Positions 38,041 to 46,537 of a DNA stretch of 64,000 nucleotides are shown here, one piece after another. A program made the translations under genes and the position numbers. Below the pieces are notes generated by a model. The model was given only the letters and a program-made list of their open reading frames with translations, was not told the origin of the DNA and did no database searches. Origin of the DNA: Byssovorax sp. (lineage in GTDB: Bacteria; Myxococcota_A; Polyangia; Polyangiales; Polyangiaceae); contig JANYGI010000011.1 in the NCBI GenBank assembly GCA_025362495.1, forward strand, positions 1 through 64,000, read 5' to 3'. Each line of letters begins with the position of its first letter. Position 1 is the first letter of the stretch.

Positions 38041-39410
38041 TCATCCGGACTCCTCGTGGCCTGAAGCAGGCCGATCTCTCGCGTGTTGGCCGCCGCCAGC
38101 TCCTCGGCGGCCTGGCGCTCGGCGGCGCCGGCGCTCTGCTCGGACTGCCCTTCTTCGAGTCGCTCTTCGGCGGCTCCGAGGCCCAGGCCGACGATCCGGC
38201 GCCGAAGCGCCTCATCGCCTTCTACGTGCCCTGCGGCATCAACATGGTCGACTTCACCCCGAAGAAGCAGGGGTTTGCCTACGATCTGCGGCCGATCCTC
38301 TCGCCCCTGGAGATGATTCGACCCAAGGTCAGCGTCATCACGGGCCTCGCCAACAACCCGGCCTTCCCTGACGGCGCGGGTGATCACGCCTCGGGCACCG
38401 GCGCATTCCTCACGGTCGCGCACCCGAAGAAGACCGAAGCGGCCGACATCCAGGATGGCATTTCGGTCGATCAGGTCGCGGCCAACGCCTTCAAATCCAA
38501 GACGGCGATCGAGTCGATGCAGCTCGGCATCGACGGCGGCGGCGGCGTCGGCAACTGCGACTCGGGCTACAGCTGCGCTTACGCGCACAACATCAGCTGG
38601 TCGTCGCCGACTCAGCCGCTCCAGTGCCTCACGAGCCCGAGCCTGGTCTGGGATCAGCTCTTCTCGGGCGCCGATCCGACGCAAACCTCGAAAGAGAAAG
38701 CGCGTCAGTTGCTCTACCGCACGAGCATCCTCGACTACGTCAAGGACGACACGACGACGCTGAGGGGCAAGCTCGGGCAAACCGATCAGAAGAAGCTCGA
38801 TCAGTATCTGGACGGCGTCGCCGATCTCGAGGCCAAGATCCAGAAGAGCACGCAAGGCCCGATGTGCGTCGCCATCCCCAAGCCGGTCGATGGCGGCACG
38901 GTGGAGCAGCACGTCGACATCATGACCGATCTGATGACTCTGGCGTTCCAGTGCGACGCGACGCGCGTCATCTCGTTCATGCTGGCGAACGCCGGGTCGA
39001 ACCGCGAATACCCGTTCCTGAACGGCGTCACCGGCGGTCACCACGAGAACAGCCACCACGGCGGCGATCCGGTCAAGCTGGCCAATCTGACGAAGATTGG
39101 CACCTGGGAGATCATGCAGTTCGCCAGCCTCTGCGCGAAGCTCGACGCGGTCACCGACGTCAACGGCAAGACCATCCTCGACAACTCGCTCGTCTACCTC
39201 GGCAGCGAGATCGAGGACGGCAACACCCACTATCACCGCAACATGCCCATCCTGCTCGCCGGCAGCGCGGGTGGCGCGATCACCCCCGGCCAGCACCTCG
39301 TCTACGACGAGTCGGTGTCGGTGGCGCAGCTCTACATCACGATGCTGAACGCGCTGGGCGTCCCTACCAAGAGCTTCGGCGACGCGACCTCGCCCCTCGC
39401 GAAGCTGTAA
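38037..39410 (+). CDS. DUF1552 protein, probable Tat substrate
   Basis: 457 residues from a GTG at 38037 behind GGAGG. The N-terminus has a twin Arg at R19-R20 (RVGRRQLLGGLALGGAGALLG), the pattern of a Tat signal, so it is probably folded before export. The DUF1552 core follows (about 55-440) with FYVPCGINMVDFTPK, VITGLANNP, DHASGTGAFLT and VYLGSEIEDGNTHYHRNMPILLAGSAGG. It resembles the sulfatase-like DUF1501 fold. It is nearly always paired with a DUF1592 gene, as here. Confidence 0.88.
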   Translation: MIIRTPRGLKQADLSRVGRRQLLGGLALGGAGALLGLPFFESLFGGSEAQADDPAPKRLIAFYVPCGINMVDFTPKKQGFAYDLRPILSPLEMIRPKVSVITGLANNPAFPDGAGDHASGTGAFLTVAHPKKTEAADIQDGISVDQVAANAFKSKTAIESMQLGIDGGGGVGNCDSGYSCAYAHNISWSSPTQPLQCLTSPSLVWDQLFSGADPTQTSKEKARQLLYRTSILDYVKDDTTTLRGKLGQTDQKKLDQYLDGVADLEAKIQKSTQGPMCVAIPKPVDGGTVEQHVDIMTDLMTLAFQCDATRVISFMLANAGSNREYPFLNGVTGGHHENSHHGGDPVKLANLTKIGTWEIMQFASLCAKLDAVTDVNGKTILDNSLVYLGSEIEDGNTHYHRNMPILLAGSAGGAITPGQHLVYDESVSVAQLYITMLNALGVPTKSFGDATSPLAKL

Positions 39411-39428
39411 AATCCCCCCAGATTCCCG

Positions 39429-39458
39429 CCTCGCCGTGAGCATCTGCTCGCGGCGAGG
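39429..39458 (+). terminator. Hairpin after the DUF1552 gene
   Basis: CCTCGCCG/CGGCGAGG with an inner GAGCA/TGCTC stem, nearly perfect over 30 bases, 18 bases past the stop. No U-tract. Confidence 0.6.
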
Positions 39459-39525
39459 TGCGTTTGTGGCCGCCACAGTCTGCGCGACCTCGGTCTCGCG
39501 CGGGGCTCCGAGCCCTGGTCGGTGG

Positions 39526-39531
39526 TACGCT
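39526..39531 (+). promoter_or_regulatory. Leaderless-type -10 (TACGCT) of the multicopper oxidase gene
   Basis: TACGCT, 13 bases before the ATG at 39545. Confidence 0.45.
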
Positions 39532-39544
39532 CGCCCGCACCGCG

Positions 39545-40804
39545 ATGTTGACCCGACGAAAAGCCCTGATCTCCGGCGCTGCCGCGCTCGCCGGCTCCGC
39601 CGCGCTCCTCCGTCATGGCGAGGCCCAGGCCGCCAGGCCGGGCCGCGTTGCCGGTGGTAACCATGCGTTCACGCCGGTGACGATGCCCAACGGCGCGACC
39701 CTCCCGTGGACGATGGTGGACGGAGCGAAGGAGTTTCACCTCGTCGCCGAGCCGGTGAAGCGCGAGTTCGCCCCGGGGATGATCGTCAATTGCTGGGGCT
39801 ACAACGGGATGACGCCCGGCCCCACGATCGAGGCGGTGGAGGGTGATCGCGTGCGCCTCATCGTCACCAATCGCCTGCCGGAGCGCACCAGCGTTCACTG
39901 GCACGGGATGCTGCTGCCGAACGGGATGGACGGCGTCTCGGGGTTGACCCAACCGCACATGGAGCCGGGCGAGACCTACGTTTACGAGTTCACCCTGCGG
40001 CAGCACGGCACGCTGATGTACCACCCGCACTCGGACGAGATGACCCAGATGGCGATGGGGATGATGGGCTTCTTCATCATCCACCCGAAGGAGGGCGAGA
40101 ACCCGCGCATCGACCGCGATTTCGCGATCATGCTCCACGAGTGGTTCGTGCCGCCGGGGGCCTTCACGCCCAACCCGAACGTGATGCTCGACTTCAACCT
40201 GTTCACGTTCAACAGCCGCGTTTGGCCCGGGACGGCGCCGCTGGTGGCGAAGACGGGTGATCGCGTGCGGGTCCGGCTCGGCAACCTGAGCATGGATAAC
40301 CACCCGATTCACTTGCACGGGTATCGCTTCGAGATGACTGGCACCGACGGCGGGAAGATCCCCGCCGCCGCGCGCTGGCCCGCGACGACGGTCGATGTGC
40401 CGCCGGGGACGACGCGCGACGTGGAGCTCGTCGCCGACGCGCCCGGCGACTGGATCTTCCACTGCCACAAGTCCCACCACACGATGAACGCGATGAGCCA
40501 CGACGTGCCCAACATGATCGGCGTCAAGCAGGCCGGCGTGGAGTCGAAGGTCCGCGCCGTGCTGCCCGGCTACATGGCCATGGGCGAGAACGGGATGGGC
40601 AACATGATGAACATGGGCCAGCCGAAGAACACCTTGCCGATGATGTCGGGGCAGGGGCCCTTCGGCCCGATCGAGATGGGCGGCATGTTCACGATGCTCA
40701 AGGTCCGCGACGGGCTCGCGAGCTACGACGATCCGGGCTGGTACAAGCACCCTGACGGCACGCAGGCGAGGAAGATCCCGACGCCGCCGCTCCCGAAGCC
40801 GTGA
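39545..40804 (+). CDS. Multicopper oxidase, Tat-exported
   Basis: 419 residues. MLTRRKALISGAAALAGSAAL is a Tat-type signal. All copper motifs are present: HWHG (H118, H120), HPH (H160, H162), HPIHLHG (H253, H256, H258) and HCHKSHHTMNAM (H306, C307, H308, H312, M317), so a complete trinuclear centre and type 1 site are predicted. A Met-rich stretch (MGENGMGNMMNMGQ) near 352-365 resembles the cuprous-ion-binding segments of CueO/CopA. It probably oxidises Cu(I) or another metal or phenol in the periplasm. It overlaps the cysteine synthase gene by four bases. Confidence 0.92.
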   Translation: MLTRRKALISGAAALAGSAALLRHGEAQAARPGRVAGGNHAFTPVTMPNGATLPWTMVDGAKEFHLVAEPVKREFAPGMIVNCWGYNGMTPGPTIEAVEGDRVRLIVTNRLPERTSVHWHGMLLPNGMDGVSGLTQPHMEPGETYVYEFTLRQHGTLMYHPHSDEMTQMAMGMMGFFIIHPKEGENPRIDRDFAIMLHEWFVPPGAFTPNPNVMLDFNLFTFNSRVWPGTAPLVAKTGDRVRVRLGNLSMDNHPIHLHGYRFEMTGTDGGKIPAAARWPATTVDVPPGTTRDVELVADAPGDWIFHCHKSHHTMNAMSHDVPNMIGVKQAGVESKVRAVLPGYMAMGENGMGNMMNMGQPKNTLPMMSGQGPFGPIEMGGMFTMLKVRDGLASYDDPGWYKHPDGTQARKIPTPPLPKP

Positions 40805-41739
40805 CGTCGATCCTCGATTGCATCGGGCGCACGCCGCTCGTGCCGCTCGGGCGCATCGCCGCGGGGCTGCCCGTGCCGGTGCTGGTGAAGTGCGAGCACC
40901 TGAACCCGGGCGGCAGCGTCAAGGATCGGATCGCTCTCGCGATCGTCGACGACGCCGAGCGCCGCGGGCTGCTGCGGCCGGGGATGACGCTGATCGAGGC
41001 CACCGCGGGCAACACGGGGATCGGCCTCGCGCTCGTCGCGGCCGTGCGCGGCTACCGGCTCGCGTGCGTGATGCCCGAGAAGATGTCGATCGACAAGCGC
41101 CAGGCCCTCGCCGCGCTCGGCGCCGAGGTGATCATCACGCCCAATGCGCCGCCCGCGCACCCCGACAATTTCCAGAACGTCGCGCGCCGGATCGCCCTGG
41201 AAAAATGCTGGTTTCTCACCGATCAGTTCAACAGCGAGGCCAACGTGCGTGTCCACGAGGAGACGACGGGGCCGGAGATCTTAGCGCAGTGCGGCGGCGT
41301 CGTCGGCGCATTCATCGCCGGCGTCGGCACCGGCGGCACGATCACCGGCGTGGGCCGCGCGCTGAAATCGCGGCTGCCCGCGGTGCGGATCGTCCTCGCC
41401 GATCCGGTCGGATCCGGCCTCGCGCACTGGGCGCTGCACGGCGTGGTCGGGCCCGACGCGGGCTACCAGATCGAAGGGATCGGCACGAGCCAGCCGCCGT
41501 CGATCCTCGATCGAAGCGTGATCGACGCGGTGGAGAGCGTGTCCGACGCGGAGAGCTTCGCGATGGTGCAGCGCCTGCTTCGTGAAGAGGGGCTGCTCGT
41601 CGGCGGGTCGGCGGGCACCGCCGTGGTCGCCGCGATGCGCGTCGCGGCGAGCGGCATCACGCGTGATCCCGTCGTCGCGCTGCTGCCCGACGGGTGGGAT
41701 CGCTACCGATCGAAACCGTGGATGATGGCCTTTTCGTAG
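40801..41739 (+). CDS. Cysteine synthase / PLP-dependent beta-synthase
   Basis: 312 residues from a GTG at 40801. PLP lysine K41 lies in NPGGSVKDR, the substrate-binding loop is EATAGNTGIG and the phosphate-binding loop is GVGTGGTITG. GGSAGT appears late. It could make cysteine from O-acetylserine and sulphide, or cystathionine from serine and homocysteine. Its translational coupling to the copper oxidase suggests co-expression under metal stress, which is inference. Confidence 0.9.
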   Translation: MTSILDCIGRTPLVPLGRIAAGLPVPVLVKCEHLNPGGSVKDRIALAIVDDAERRGLLRPGMTLIEATAGNTGIGLALVAAVRGYRLACVMPEKMSIDKRQALAALGAEVIITPNAPPAHPDNFQNVARRIALEKCWFLTDQFNSEANVRVHEETTGPEILAQCGGVVGAFIAGVGTGGTITGVGRALKSRLPAVRIVLADPVGSGLAHWALHGVVGPDAGYQIEGIGTSQPPSILDRSVIDAVESVSDAESFAMVQRLLREEGLLVGGSAGTAVVAAMRVAASGITRDPVVALLPDGWDRYRSKPWMMAFS

Positions 41740-41744
41740 GCGAT

Positions 41745-42344
41745 TTACTCGATTTTCACGCGGTAGCTCTGCCAGCCAACGCCGCCGCGATCGTCGCGCA
41801 CGACGAGCCAGAGCCTGGCCTCGCCGGGCGCGTCGGGCGCGGTCCAGGTGTCGTCCGCGTCGCTGCGCGCGGCCTCGTCGCCGGCGCGCCCGCTGCTGTC
41901 GGCCGCGAGCGCGCCGGCGGTGGTGAACCACGAAACGCGGATCGCCTCGCGACGAAGGGAGACGACGCGCCTCGGGATCGAACCACACGTACTGCTCGGC
42001 GCCCGTGCAGCTCGCTGGCGCGGATCCGGTCGCGCAGGCAGTCCACGACGCGCGCAGCGGCACGCTCTCGCCGCGCGCGACGGTCGCTCCCGGCGCGGGG
42101 CCGGGCGCATCGGGCGTGATGACCGTGCGCTCACGCGCAGGCGCACGGGCTGATAAAAGCCGCCGGTGGGATCGGGATCGACCGCGCGCCCGACAGGCTC
42201 GCCGGCCTCGGCCGGTGACGCCGCGATCGCGAGCAGCCGTGGGCCGGCGATCTGGAACCCGCGATCGTCGAGCTCCGGCGTGCAGGCGGGGAGGAGAATC
42301 GTTGCAGCAGCAACGATCGCGGCGCGTCGAGCCGCGGTCACCAC
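41745..42344 (-). pseudogene. Lipoprotein gene with two compensating frameshifts
   Basis: The outer reading frame gives a lipoprotein start (ATILLPAC, C21; then PRLLAIAASPAEAGEPV) and a credible end (EARLWLVVRDDRGGVGWQSYRV). The middle part reads as Arg-rich nonsense. In another frame the middle reads VITPDAPGPAPGATVARGESV and then TGAEQYVWFDPEARR. Shifts near 42145 and near 41975 therefore leave and restore the frame. An intact protein of about 200 residues can be reconstructed. It overlaps the receptor remnant by seven bases and belongs to the same former operon. Confidence 0.6.
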
Positions 42345-43789
42345 GCGAAGCGCGCCCCGAGCGAAGGCAGGATGGGCAGGCCGGTGATTGCGCTCTCTCG
42401 GGTGTAATCGCGGGTGTACACGAGCTCCTCCGGGTTCTGTCGGTTGGTGGCGTTCTGCACGTCGAGGTAGTTCTCGAGCTCGCTCGCGCCGATCACGAAA
42501 CGCTTGGAAACACGGACACCCAGCGCGAAGAAGGCCGGGATGCGGATCGAGCTTTGCGGGCCGAGCACCGGCTCGAAGGTGTCGTTGCGCGCGTCGTAGT
42601 AGGCGCCGCGGACGGGCGTGCGCGGGCGCCGATGCGGTACGACGCGAGCGCCGTCAGCACGTGCGTCTGATCGAAATCGAAGAGCCGCCACGCCGCGCCG
42701 TCGCGCGAGCGGCGCTCGCTGCGGAGGATGCTGTACGAGATCCACCCGAAGAGGCCGGCTCGGCGTGGCGCCCTCGACCGGCGTGCGACGGCTGCCGCTG
42801 ATCACGTACGGATCGAAGCGCAGCCCCGGGAGCAGGTGCAGGCGATCGTTCACGAGCGAAACATCGGCCTCGGCGAAGGGCGCGACGCCGGCGACGACCG
42901 CGCTCCAGGTGTCGGCGTTGACGCGATCCGAGGGCGCCTGGCCGAAGACGCGCGCGTCGCCTTCGCGCGGCGGCGACGTCACCGATCCGGCGCGATGGAT
43001 CGACGCGCTCACGGCCTCGGCGTCGACGCCGGTGGTGACGACGACGCCGGCGATCGGCTTGCCGCGCCAGCTCGCGCGCAGGCCGAAGAGCGTGGCGTCG
43101 TTCGTCAGCGAGGCCGGCGTCCCGCCGAAGCGGCTCACCAGCGTCGAGGCGTCGGCGCCCACCCACGGCGTGACGGTGACGACGCTCCCGTCCTGGTTTT
43201 CCCGACGAACGCGCGCATACACGCGCCCCCAGCGCAGCGTCGTCGACTCGGTCTTGCGCTGCGCGGGATCGGCGCTCGGCGTCGAGCGATCGGTGGCGTC
43301 GGACGAGGCGAGCCCGCCGACCTCGAACGTCGTGCGCGCGTCGGGCCGGTAGATCAAGCGCGCCTGCCCGTCGGCGTAGCGCGGGATCGGGAAGAGCGAG
43401 CTGACGTCGCGCGAGGTGAACACCGGCAAGAGCGCGTCGAGGTAGCTCTTGCGCGCGGCGACCTCGACGTGGAATCTGTCGCCGATCGACGCGCGGACCG
43501 AGCCCGCGGCGTCGAGCACGTCGGCGCCCACGGATCCATGAAACCCCTTGTCTTACAGGGGATCGAGCGCGACCGTCACCAGGCCACCGAGGCCGCGGCC
43601 GTAGCTCGCGCCGTAGCCGCCGGGAGCGACCTCGACCGACTTCACGAGGTCGGAGTGCACGACCGAGCGCAGCCCGCCGTCGTGGTACAGGCGCGGCACC
43701 CGCACCCCGTCGACGTAGACGCGCGTGTCCTCGGGCGACGCGCCCCACACCACGAGCGCGCCCGATCCCACCGTCGATCGCGCCACGCC
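42338..43789 (-). pseudogene. TonB-dependent receptor remnant
   Basis: The plug begins abruptly at GVARSTVGSGALVVWGASPEDTRV (43789), so the signal peptide and first part of the plug are missing. An in-frame TAA at 43553-43555 follows GGLVTVALDPL, after which DKGFHGSVGADVLDAA continues the same frame. Two compensating frameshifts lie near 42755 and 42620. The alternative frame between them reads GLFGWISYSILRSERRSRDG and FDFDQTHVLTALASYRI, the standard end of such receptors. The remaining barrel strands (LENYLDVQNATNRQNPEE) are intact to the terminal SLGARFAW. Confidence 0.75.
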
Positions 43790-43794
43790 GGCCA

Positions 43795-43917
43795 CGGGGT
43801 GATCGCGAGCTTCGAGATGCCCTCGATCTTCGCGAGATCGATCACGTGAACGACCTGCCCGTGGAGCGCGTGCTCGTCGGCGCTGATCGCCAGGTTCACG
43901 TCGGGAATCGCGGCAAT
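43795..43917 (-). pseudogene. ExbD/TolR C-terminal fragment
   Basis: About 41 codons reading IAAIPDVNLAISADEHALHG followed by QVVHVIDLAKIEGISKLAITP. This matches the periplasmic end of ExbD/TolR (xxIxADxxxxYxxVVxVMDLAKxAGIxKVxL). A TGA lies just upstream in frame. The fragment ends out of frame against the receptor remnant, so a deletion removed the exbD end, the intergene and the receptor N-terminus. Confidence 0.65.
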
Positions 43918-44107
43918 TCAGGCGATCTGTGGCCAAGCGACGTCCGCTCCAGCAGCGGGGCCGGTCCGGGGGCGCGGCGTCGGGGGAACCGCGGCGGCGC
44001 GACCTCGTCACGAGGCTCCGGGAGGGGAGGGGAGCGAGCGTGTCAGTCGACGGCGATGCGAGAGGACAAAAAGCAAAAACCCGGAGTTACCCGGGTTCTA
44101 CTTTCAA

Positions 44108-44180
44108 TGGGCCATGAAGGACTTGAACCTTCAGCCAAAGGATTAAGAGTCCTCTGCTCTACCAATTGAGCTAATGGCCC
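44108..44180 (-). tRNA. tRNA-Lys (anticodon CTT)
   Basis: Read by hand: 7-bp acceptor GGGCCAT/ATGGCCC, D stem GCTC/GAGC, anticodon loop CTCTTAA, T stem GAAGG/CCTTC with TTCAAGT loop, discriminator A. All pairs fit. CCA is not encoded. It decodes AAG. Confidence 0.95.
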
Positions 44181-44246
44181 GAACGTATGATTTCAAAAGT
44201 TAGTCAGGACAACCGCTGGAAAGCGCGACCGAATCGTTCGGCCCGG

Positions 44247-44320
44247 TGCGCCCGGCCCGATTCGAACGGGCGACCACCGGATTCGAAGTCCGAGGCTCTA
44301 TCCAGCTGAGCTACGGGCGC
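44247..44320 (-). tRNA. tRNA-Arg (anticodon TCG)
   Basis: Acceptor GCGCCCG/CGGGCGC, D stem GCTC/GAGC, anticodon loop CTTCGAA, T stem GCCCG/CGGGC with TTCGAAT loop, discriminator A. CCA is not encoded. It decodes CGA. Same strand as tRNA-Lys, 66 bases upstream of it, so probably co-transcribed. Confidence 0.95.
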
Positions 44321-44414
44321 TCACGCCTCGTCGCCGTTTCGGGCGGCGAAGAGAGACCCGCTTCTAATCGGCGCCCTGCTTCATGTCAAGGAATGCCGTG
44401 TCGGTTTTTGCAGC

Positions 44415-44420
44415 TATCCT
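44415..44420 (+). promoter_or_regulatory. Leaderless-type -10 (TATCCT)
   Basis: TATCCT, seven bases before the ATG at 44428; supports that start over the ATG at 44383. Confidence 0.5.
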
Positions 44421-44427
44421 CCCGCGC

Positions 44428-45033
44428 ATGACCGCCACCGCTGCCGCCACCGGATCTGCCCGCTCTCTCTCGGCTCTTCTTCGCGCCGGCGCCTCGTCGC
44501 GGGAGATGGCCGAGCACCTCGACGGACTCTCGTCCGCGGCGCGGCTCGAGCAGGTCCTGGCGATCACCGGGGGCGGGGTCGGCAAGCTCTACGCGGCCGT
44601 GGCCGACGCGCCCACGGTCACGCCGGAAGAGTTCCTCCCCCCGTCGACGAAGGGCACGCGGATTTTCGAGGGCCGCAACTCGCTCGCCGCGTTCAGCCGC
44701 TTTCAGAAGCGTTTCCTGCGACTCGAGAGCGGGATCATCGTCGGGTACAACCACCAGTCGATGTCGTTCGTGACCGGGCCCGGCTACTTCGTCGTCAAGG
44801 CGGCGAACGGCGAGGGCGAGCACGGCAAGGAGCTGTTCTTCGACTACACCGTGCCCCCGCCGGAGACGCCCGCGGGCTGGCCCGACTTCAAGCCCAACGA
44901 TCGTGGTCTCTCGAAGCTCGTCTACAGCGACATGCTCGACTACTGCCGGCGGGTCGCGCGCGGGGTCGTGGTCGGCAAGGCGTACCGCAAGGGCGTCGAC
45001 CAGAACGCGTACTTCACGCTGACGCTGCCCTAG
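44428..45033 (+). CDS. Conserved protein of unknown function
   Basis: 201 residues. A helical N-terminal half (ARSLSALLRAGASSREMAEHLDGLSSAARLEQVLAIT) is followed by a beta-rich half that includes FQKRFLRLESGIIVGYNHQ, VTGPGYFVVKAANG, ELFFDYTVPP and a Tyr-rich end (YRKGVDQNAYFTLTLP). No signal peptide or membrane helix. I cannot name a family; it reads like a compact single-domain protein typical of myxobacteria. No operon partner is evident. Confidence 0.6.
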   Translation: MTATAAATGSARSLSALLRAGASSREMAEHLDGLSSAARLEQVLAITGGGVGKLYAAVADAPTVTPEEFLPPSTKGTRIFEGRNSLAAFSRFQKRFLRLESGIIVGYNHQSMSFVTGPGYFVVKAANGEGEHGKELFFDYTVPPPETPAGWPDFKPNDRGLSKLVYSDMLDYCRRVARGVVVGKAYRKGVDQNAYFTLTLP

Positions 45034-45102
45034 CCGCGAGCAGGTTCGCGCGAGCAGGTTCGCGGCGACGATCCTGCGGTATCCGGCGAGGCGAAGGCGC
45101 GC

Positions 45103-45108
45103 TAGCGT
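45103..45108 (+). promoter_or_regulatory. Leaderless-type -10 (TAGCGT) of the endopeptidase gene
   Basis: TAGCGT, nine bases before the ATG at 45118. Confidence 0.5.
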
Positions 45109-45117
45109 GCGCGCGTC

Positions 45118-46011
45118 ATGCTGTACCGGCGCCTGCTTTCGCTTGCTGCGTTCGCCATCGCTCTCACTGGCCTCGGCGCCGCTGAAGCGAAGCCCGCGAA
45201 GAAGAAGCCGACCACCGTCGCCTCGACCACGCACGTGACGAAGGGCTCGCACAAGGGCGCGCAGTCGATCGGCGCGCCCAACGCCGGGCACCTCGAAGGG
45301 GCGATGCTGCTGCGCGGATCGCACACGCTCAAGCAGAAGGAGGGCTCGCACTCGTGGGGCCTGCCCGAGCTGGTGCACGCGCTGCAACGCGCCTCGATCA
45401 AGGTCGCGAAGAAGCATCGCAACTCGGTGATGCTGGTGGGCGATCTCTCGGGGCGCACCGGCGGGTTCCTCGAGCGGCACGGATCGCATCAGACGGGGCG
45501 CGACGCCGACGTCGGCCTCTACGTGATGAACTCGAAGGGAAAGCCCGTCAACGTGCGGCACTTCGTCGCCTTCGATGCGACGGGCAAGGGCCGCGAGCTG
45601 CCGTGGGCCATGTTCGACGAAGCGCGCAACTGGGACCTCGTCGAGGCGCTGCTCACCGACGACAAGGCCAGCGTTCGCTACCTGTTCATCTCCAACCCGC
45701 TGCGGGCGAAGCTGCTGGCGCAGGCCGCGAAGAAGCACGCGACCAGGGAGATGATCGCCCGCGCCGCCGCCGCGATGATGAGCCCGCCCGAGGCCGACGT
45801 GCACGACGACCACATCCACGTGCGGATCGCCTGCCCCGAGTCGATGCGCGGGGTGTGCATCGAGGAGGCCATGCAGCGCGTGGGCAGCGGCGACGGCGGC
45901 GCGGTGAAGGCCGCCCGCGGCGCCGACGTCGATGGAGCGGAAGAGAAGACAAGCGAAGGCAAGCCGATGGCGGAGCCGCCGCCGAGCGACGCGTCGAACG
46001 AAGCAAAATAA
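45118..46011 (+). CDS. mepA: Penicillin-insensitive murein endopeptidase (M74, MepA-like)
   Basis: 297 residues. The signal peptide (MLYRRLLSLAAFAIALTGLGAAEA) leads to a basic segment. The LAS-type zinc motifs are HGSHQTGRDADVGLY and VHDDHIHVRIACP, the two signatures of M74 endopeptidases that cut D-alanyl-meso-diaminopimelyl cross-links. The C-terminal 50 residues are an Ala/Glu/Lys-rich tail that MepA of E. coli lacks. It works in the periplasm in peptidoglycan remodelling. Confidence 0.88.
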   Translation: MLYRRLLSLAAFAIALTGLGAAEAKPAKKKPTTVASTTHVTKGSHKGAQSIGAPNAGHLEGAMLLRGSHTLKQKEGSHSWGLPELVHALQRASIKVAKKHRNSVMLVGDLSGRTGGFLERHGSHQTGRDADVGLYVMNSKGKPVNVRHFVAFDATGKGRELPWAMFDEARNWDLVEALLTDDKASVRYLFISNPLRAKLLAQAAKKHATREMIARAAAAMMSPPEADVHDDHIHVRIACPESMRGVCIEEAMQRVGSGDGGAVKAARGADVDGAEEKTSEGKPMAEPPPSDASNEAK

Positions 46012-46026
46012 GAGGAAAAAAAAGCT

Positions 46027-46473
46027 CTAAGCGAAGCGAAGAGAGGCCATGAGGGCCTCGCGCGGAGCCCGCTCGTCTTCCCGGGCGTCCCACTCGCACA
46101 CGTAGCTCGCGTGCACGAACGAGGCGCCGTTCGAGAAGAACCAGAGCTGCACGAACTGGCCGCGCAGGGCGTAGACGGCCGTCGCCATCGTCCACTCGCG
46201 CCGGGTCTGCGTGGACGCTGAAGACGGCTCGGCGAGGCCGCGGCGGGCGCCCCAGTCGTGCGCGTGCGCGAGGAGCTCGGCCGGATCATTGCCGGGCTGC
46301 TCCTCGGGATGGAACAGCGGAGCCGTCACGAGGACGGTGCCCGCGCCGCCGCCGACGGCGGCGAAGCGGACGGGCAGATCGCCGTCCGATTCGGCGAAGG
46401 TGGCGTCGTCTTCGCGCTCGGTCCAGCCGTCGGGGACGACGACGGAAAAGCCTTCGTAAACCTGTCGTTCCAC
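46027..46473 (-). CDS. DcrB-like small protein
   Basis: 148 residues from a GTG at 46473. MERQVYEGFSVVVPDGWTEREDDATF and the end APREALMASLRFA match the DUF1795/DcrB fold (Mog1/PsbP-like), used as effector chaperones of secretion systems and as envelope proteins. It has no signal peptide, so it is more like the cytoplasmic, chaperone-type members. No secretion-system gene is near. Function uncertain. Confidence 0.6.
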   Translation of the reverse strand: MERQVYEGFSVVVPDGWTEREDDATFAESDGDLPVRFAAVGGGAGTVLVTAPLFHPEEQPGNDPAELLAHAHDWGARRGLAEPSSASTQTRREWTMATAVYALRGQFVQLWFFSNGASFVHASYVCEWDAREDERAPREALMASLRFA

Positions 46474-46480
46474 GCCGGGA

Positions 46481-46486
46481 ACTCTA
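46481..46486 (-). promoter_or_regulatory. Leaderless-type -10 (TAGAGT) of the DcrB-like gene
   Basis: TAGAGT on the minus strand, seven bases before the GTG at 46473. Confidence 0.5.
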
Positions 46487-46537
46487 TCAAATCACACCCG
46501 ATTTGCCCGTGTGAACGACAGGCCGAGCGGACATTGT

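Noticed and set aside
43846-44169. Open frame ending MGHEGLEPSAKGLRVLCSTN
   Set aside because: It runs across tRNA-Lys; the peptide is a classic tRNA mistranslation.
44246-44431. Open frame MRPARFERATTGFEVRGSIQLSYGR
   Set aside because: It runs across tRNA-Arg; same artefact.
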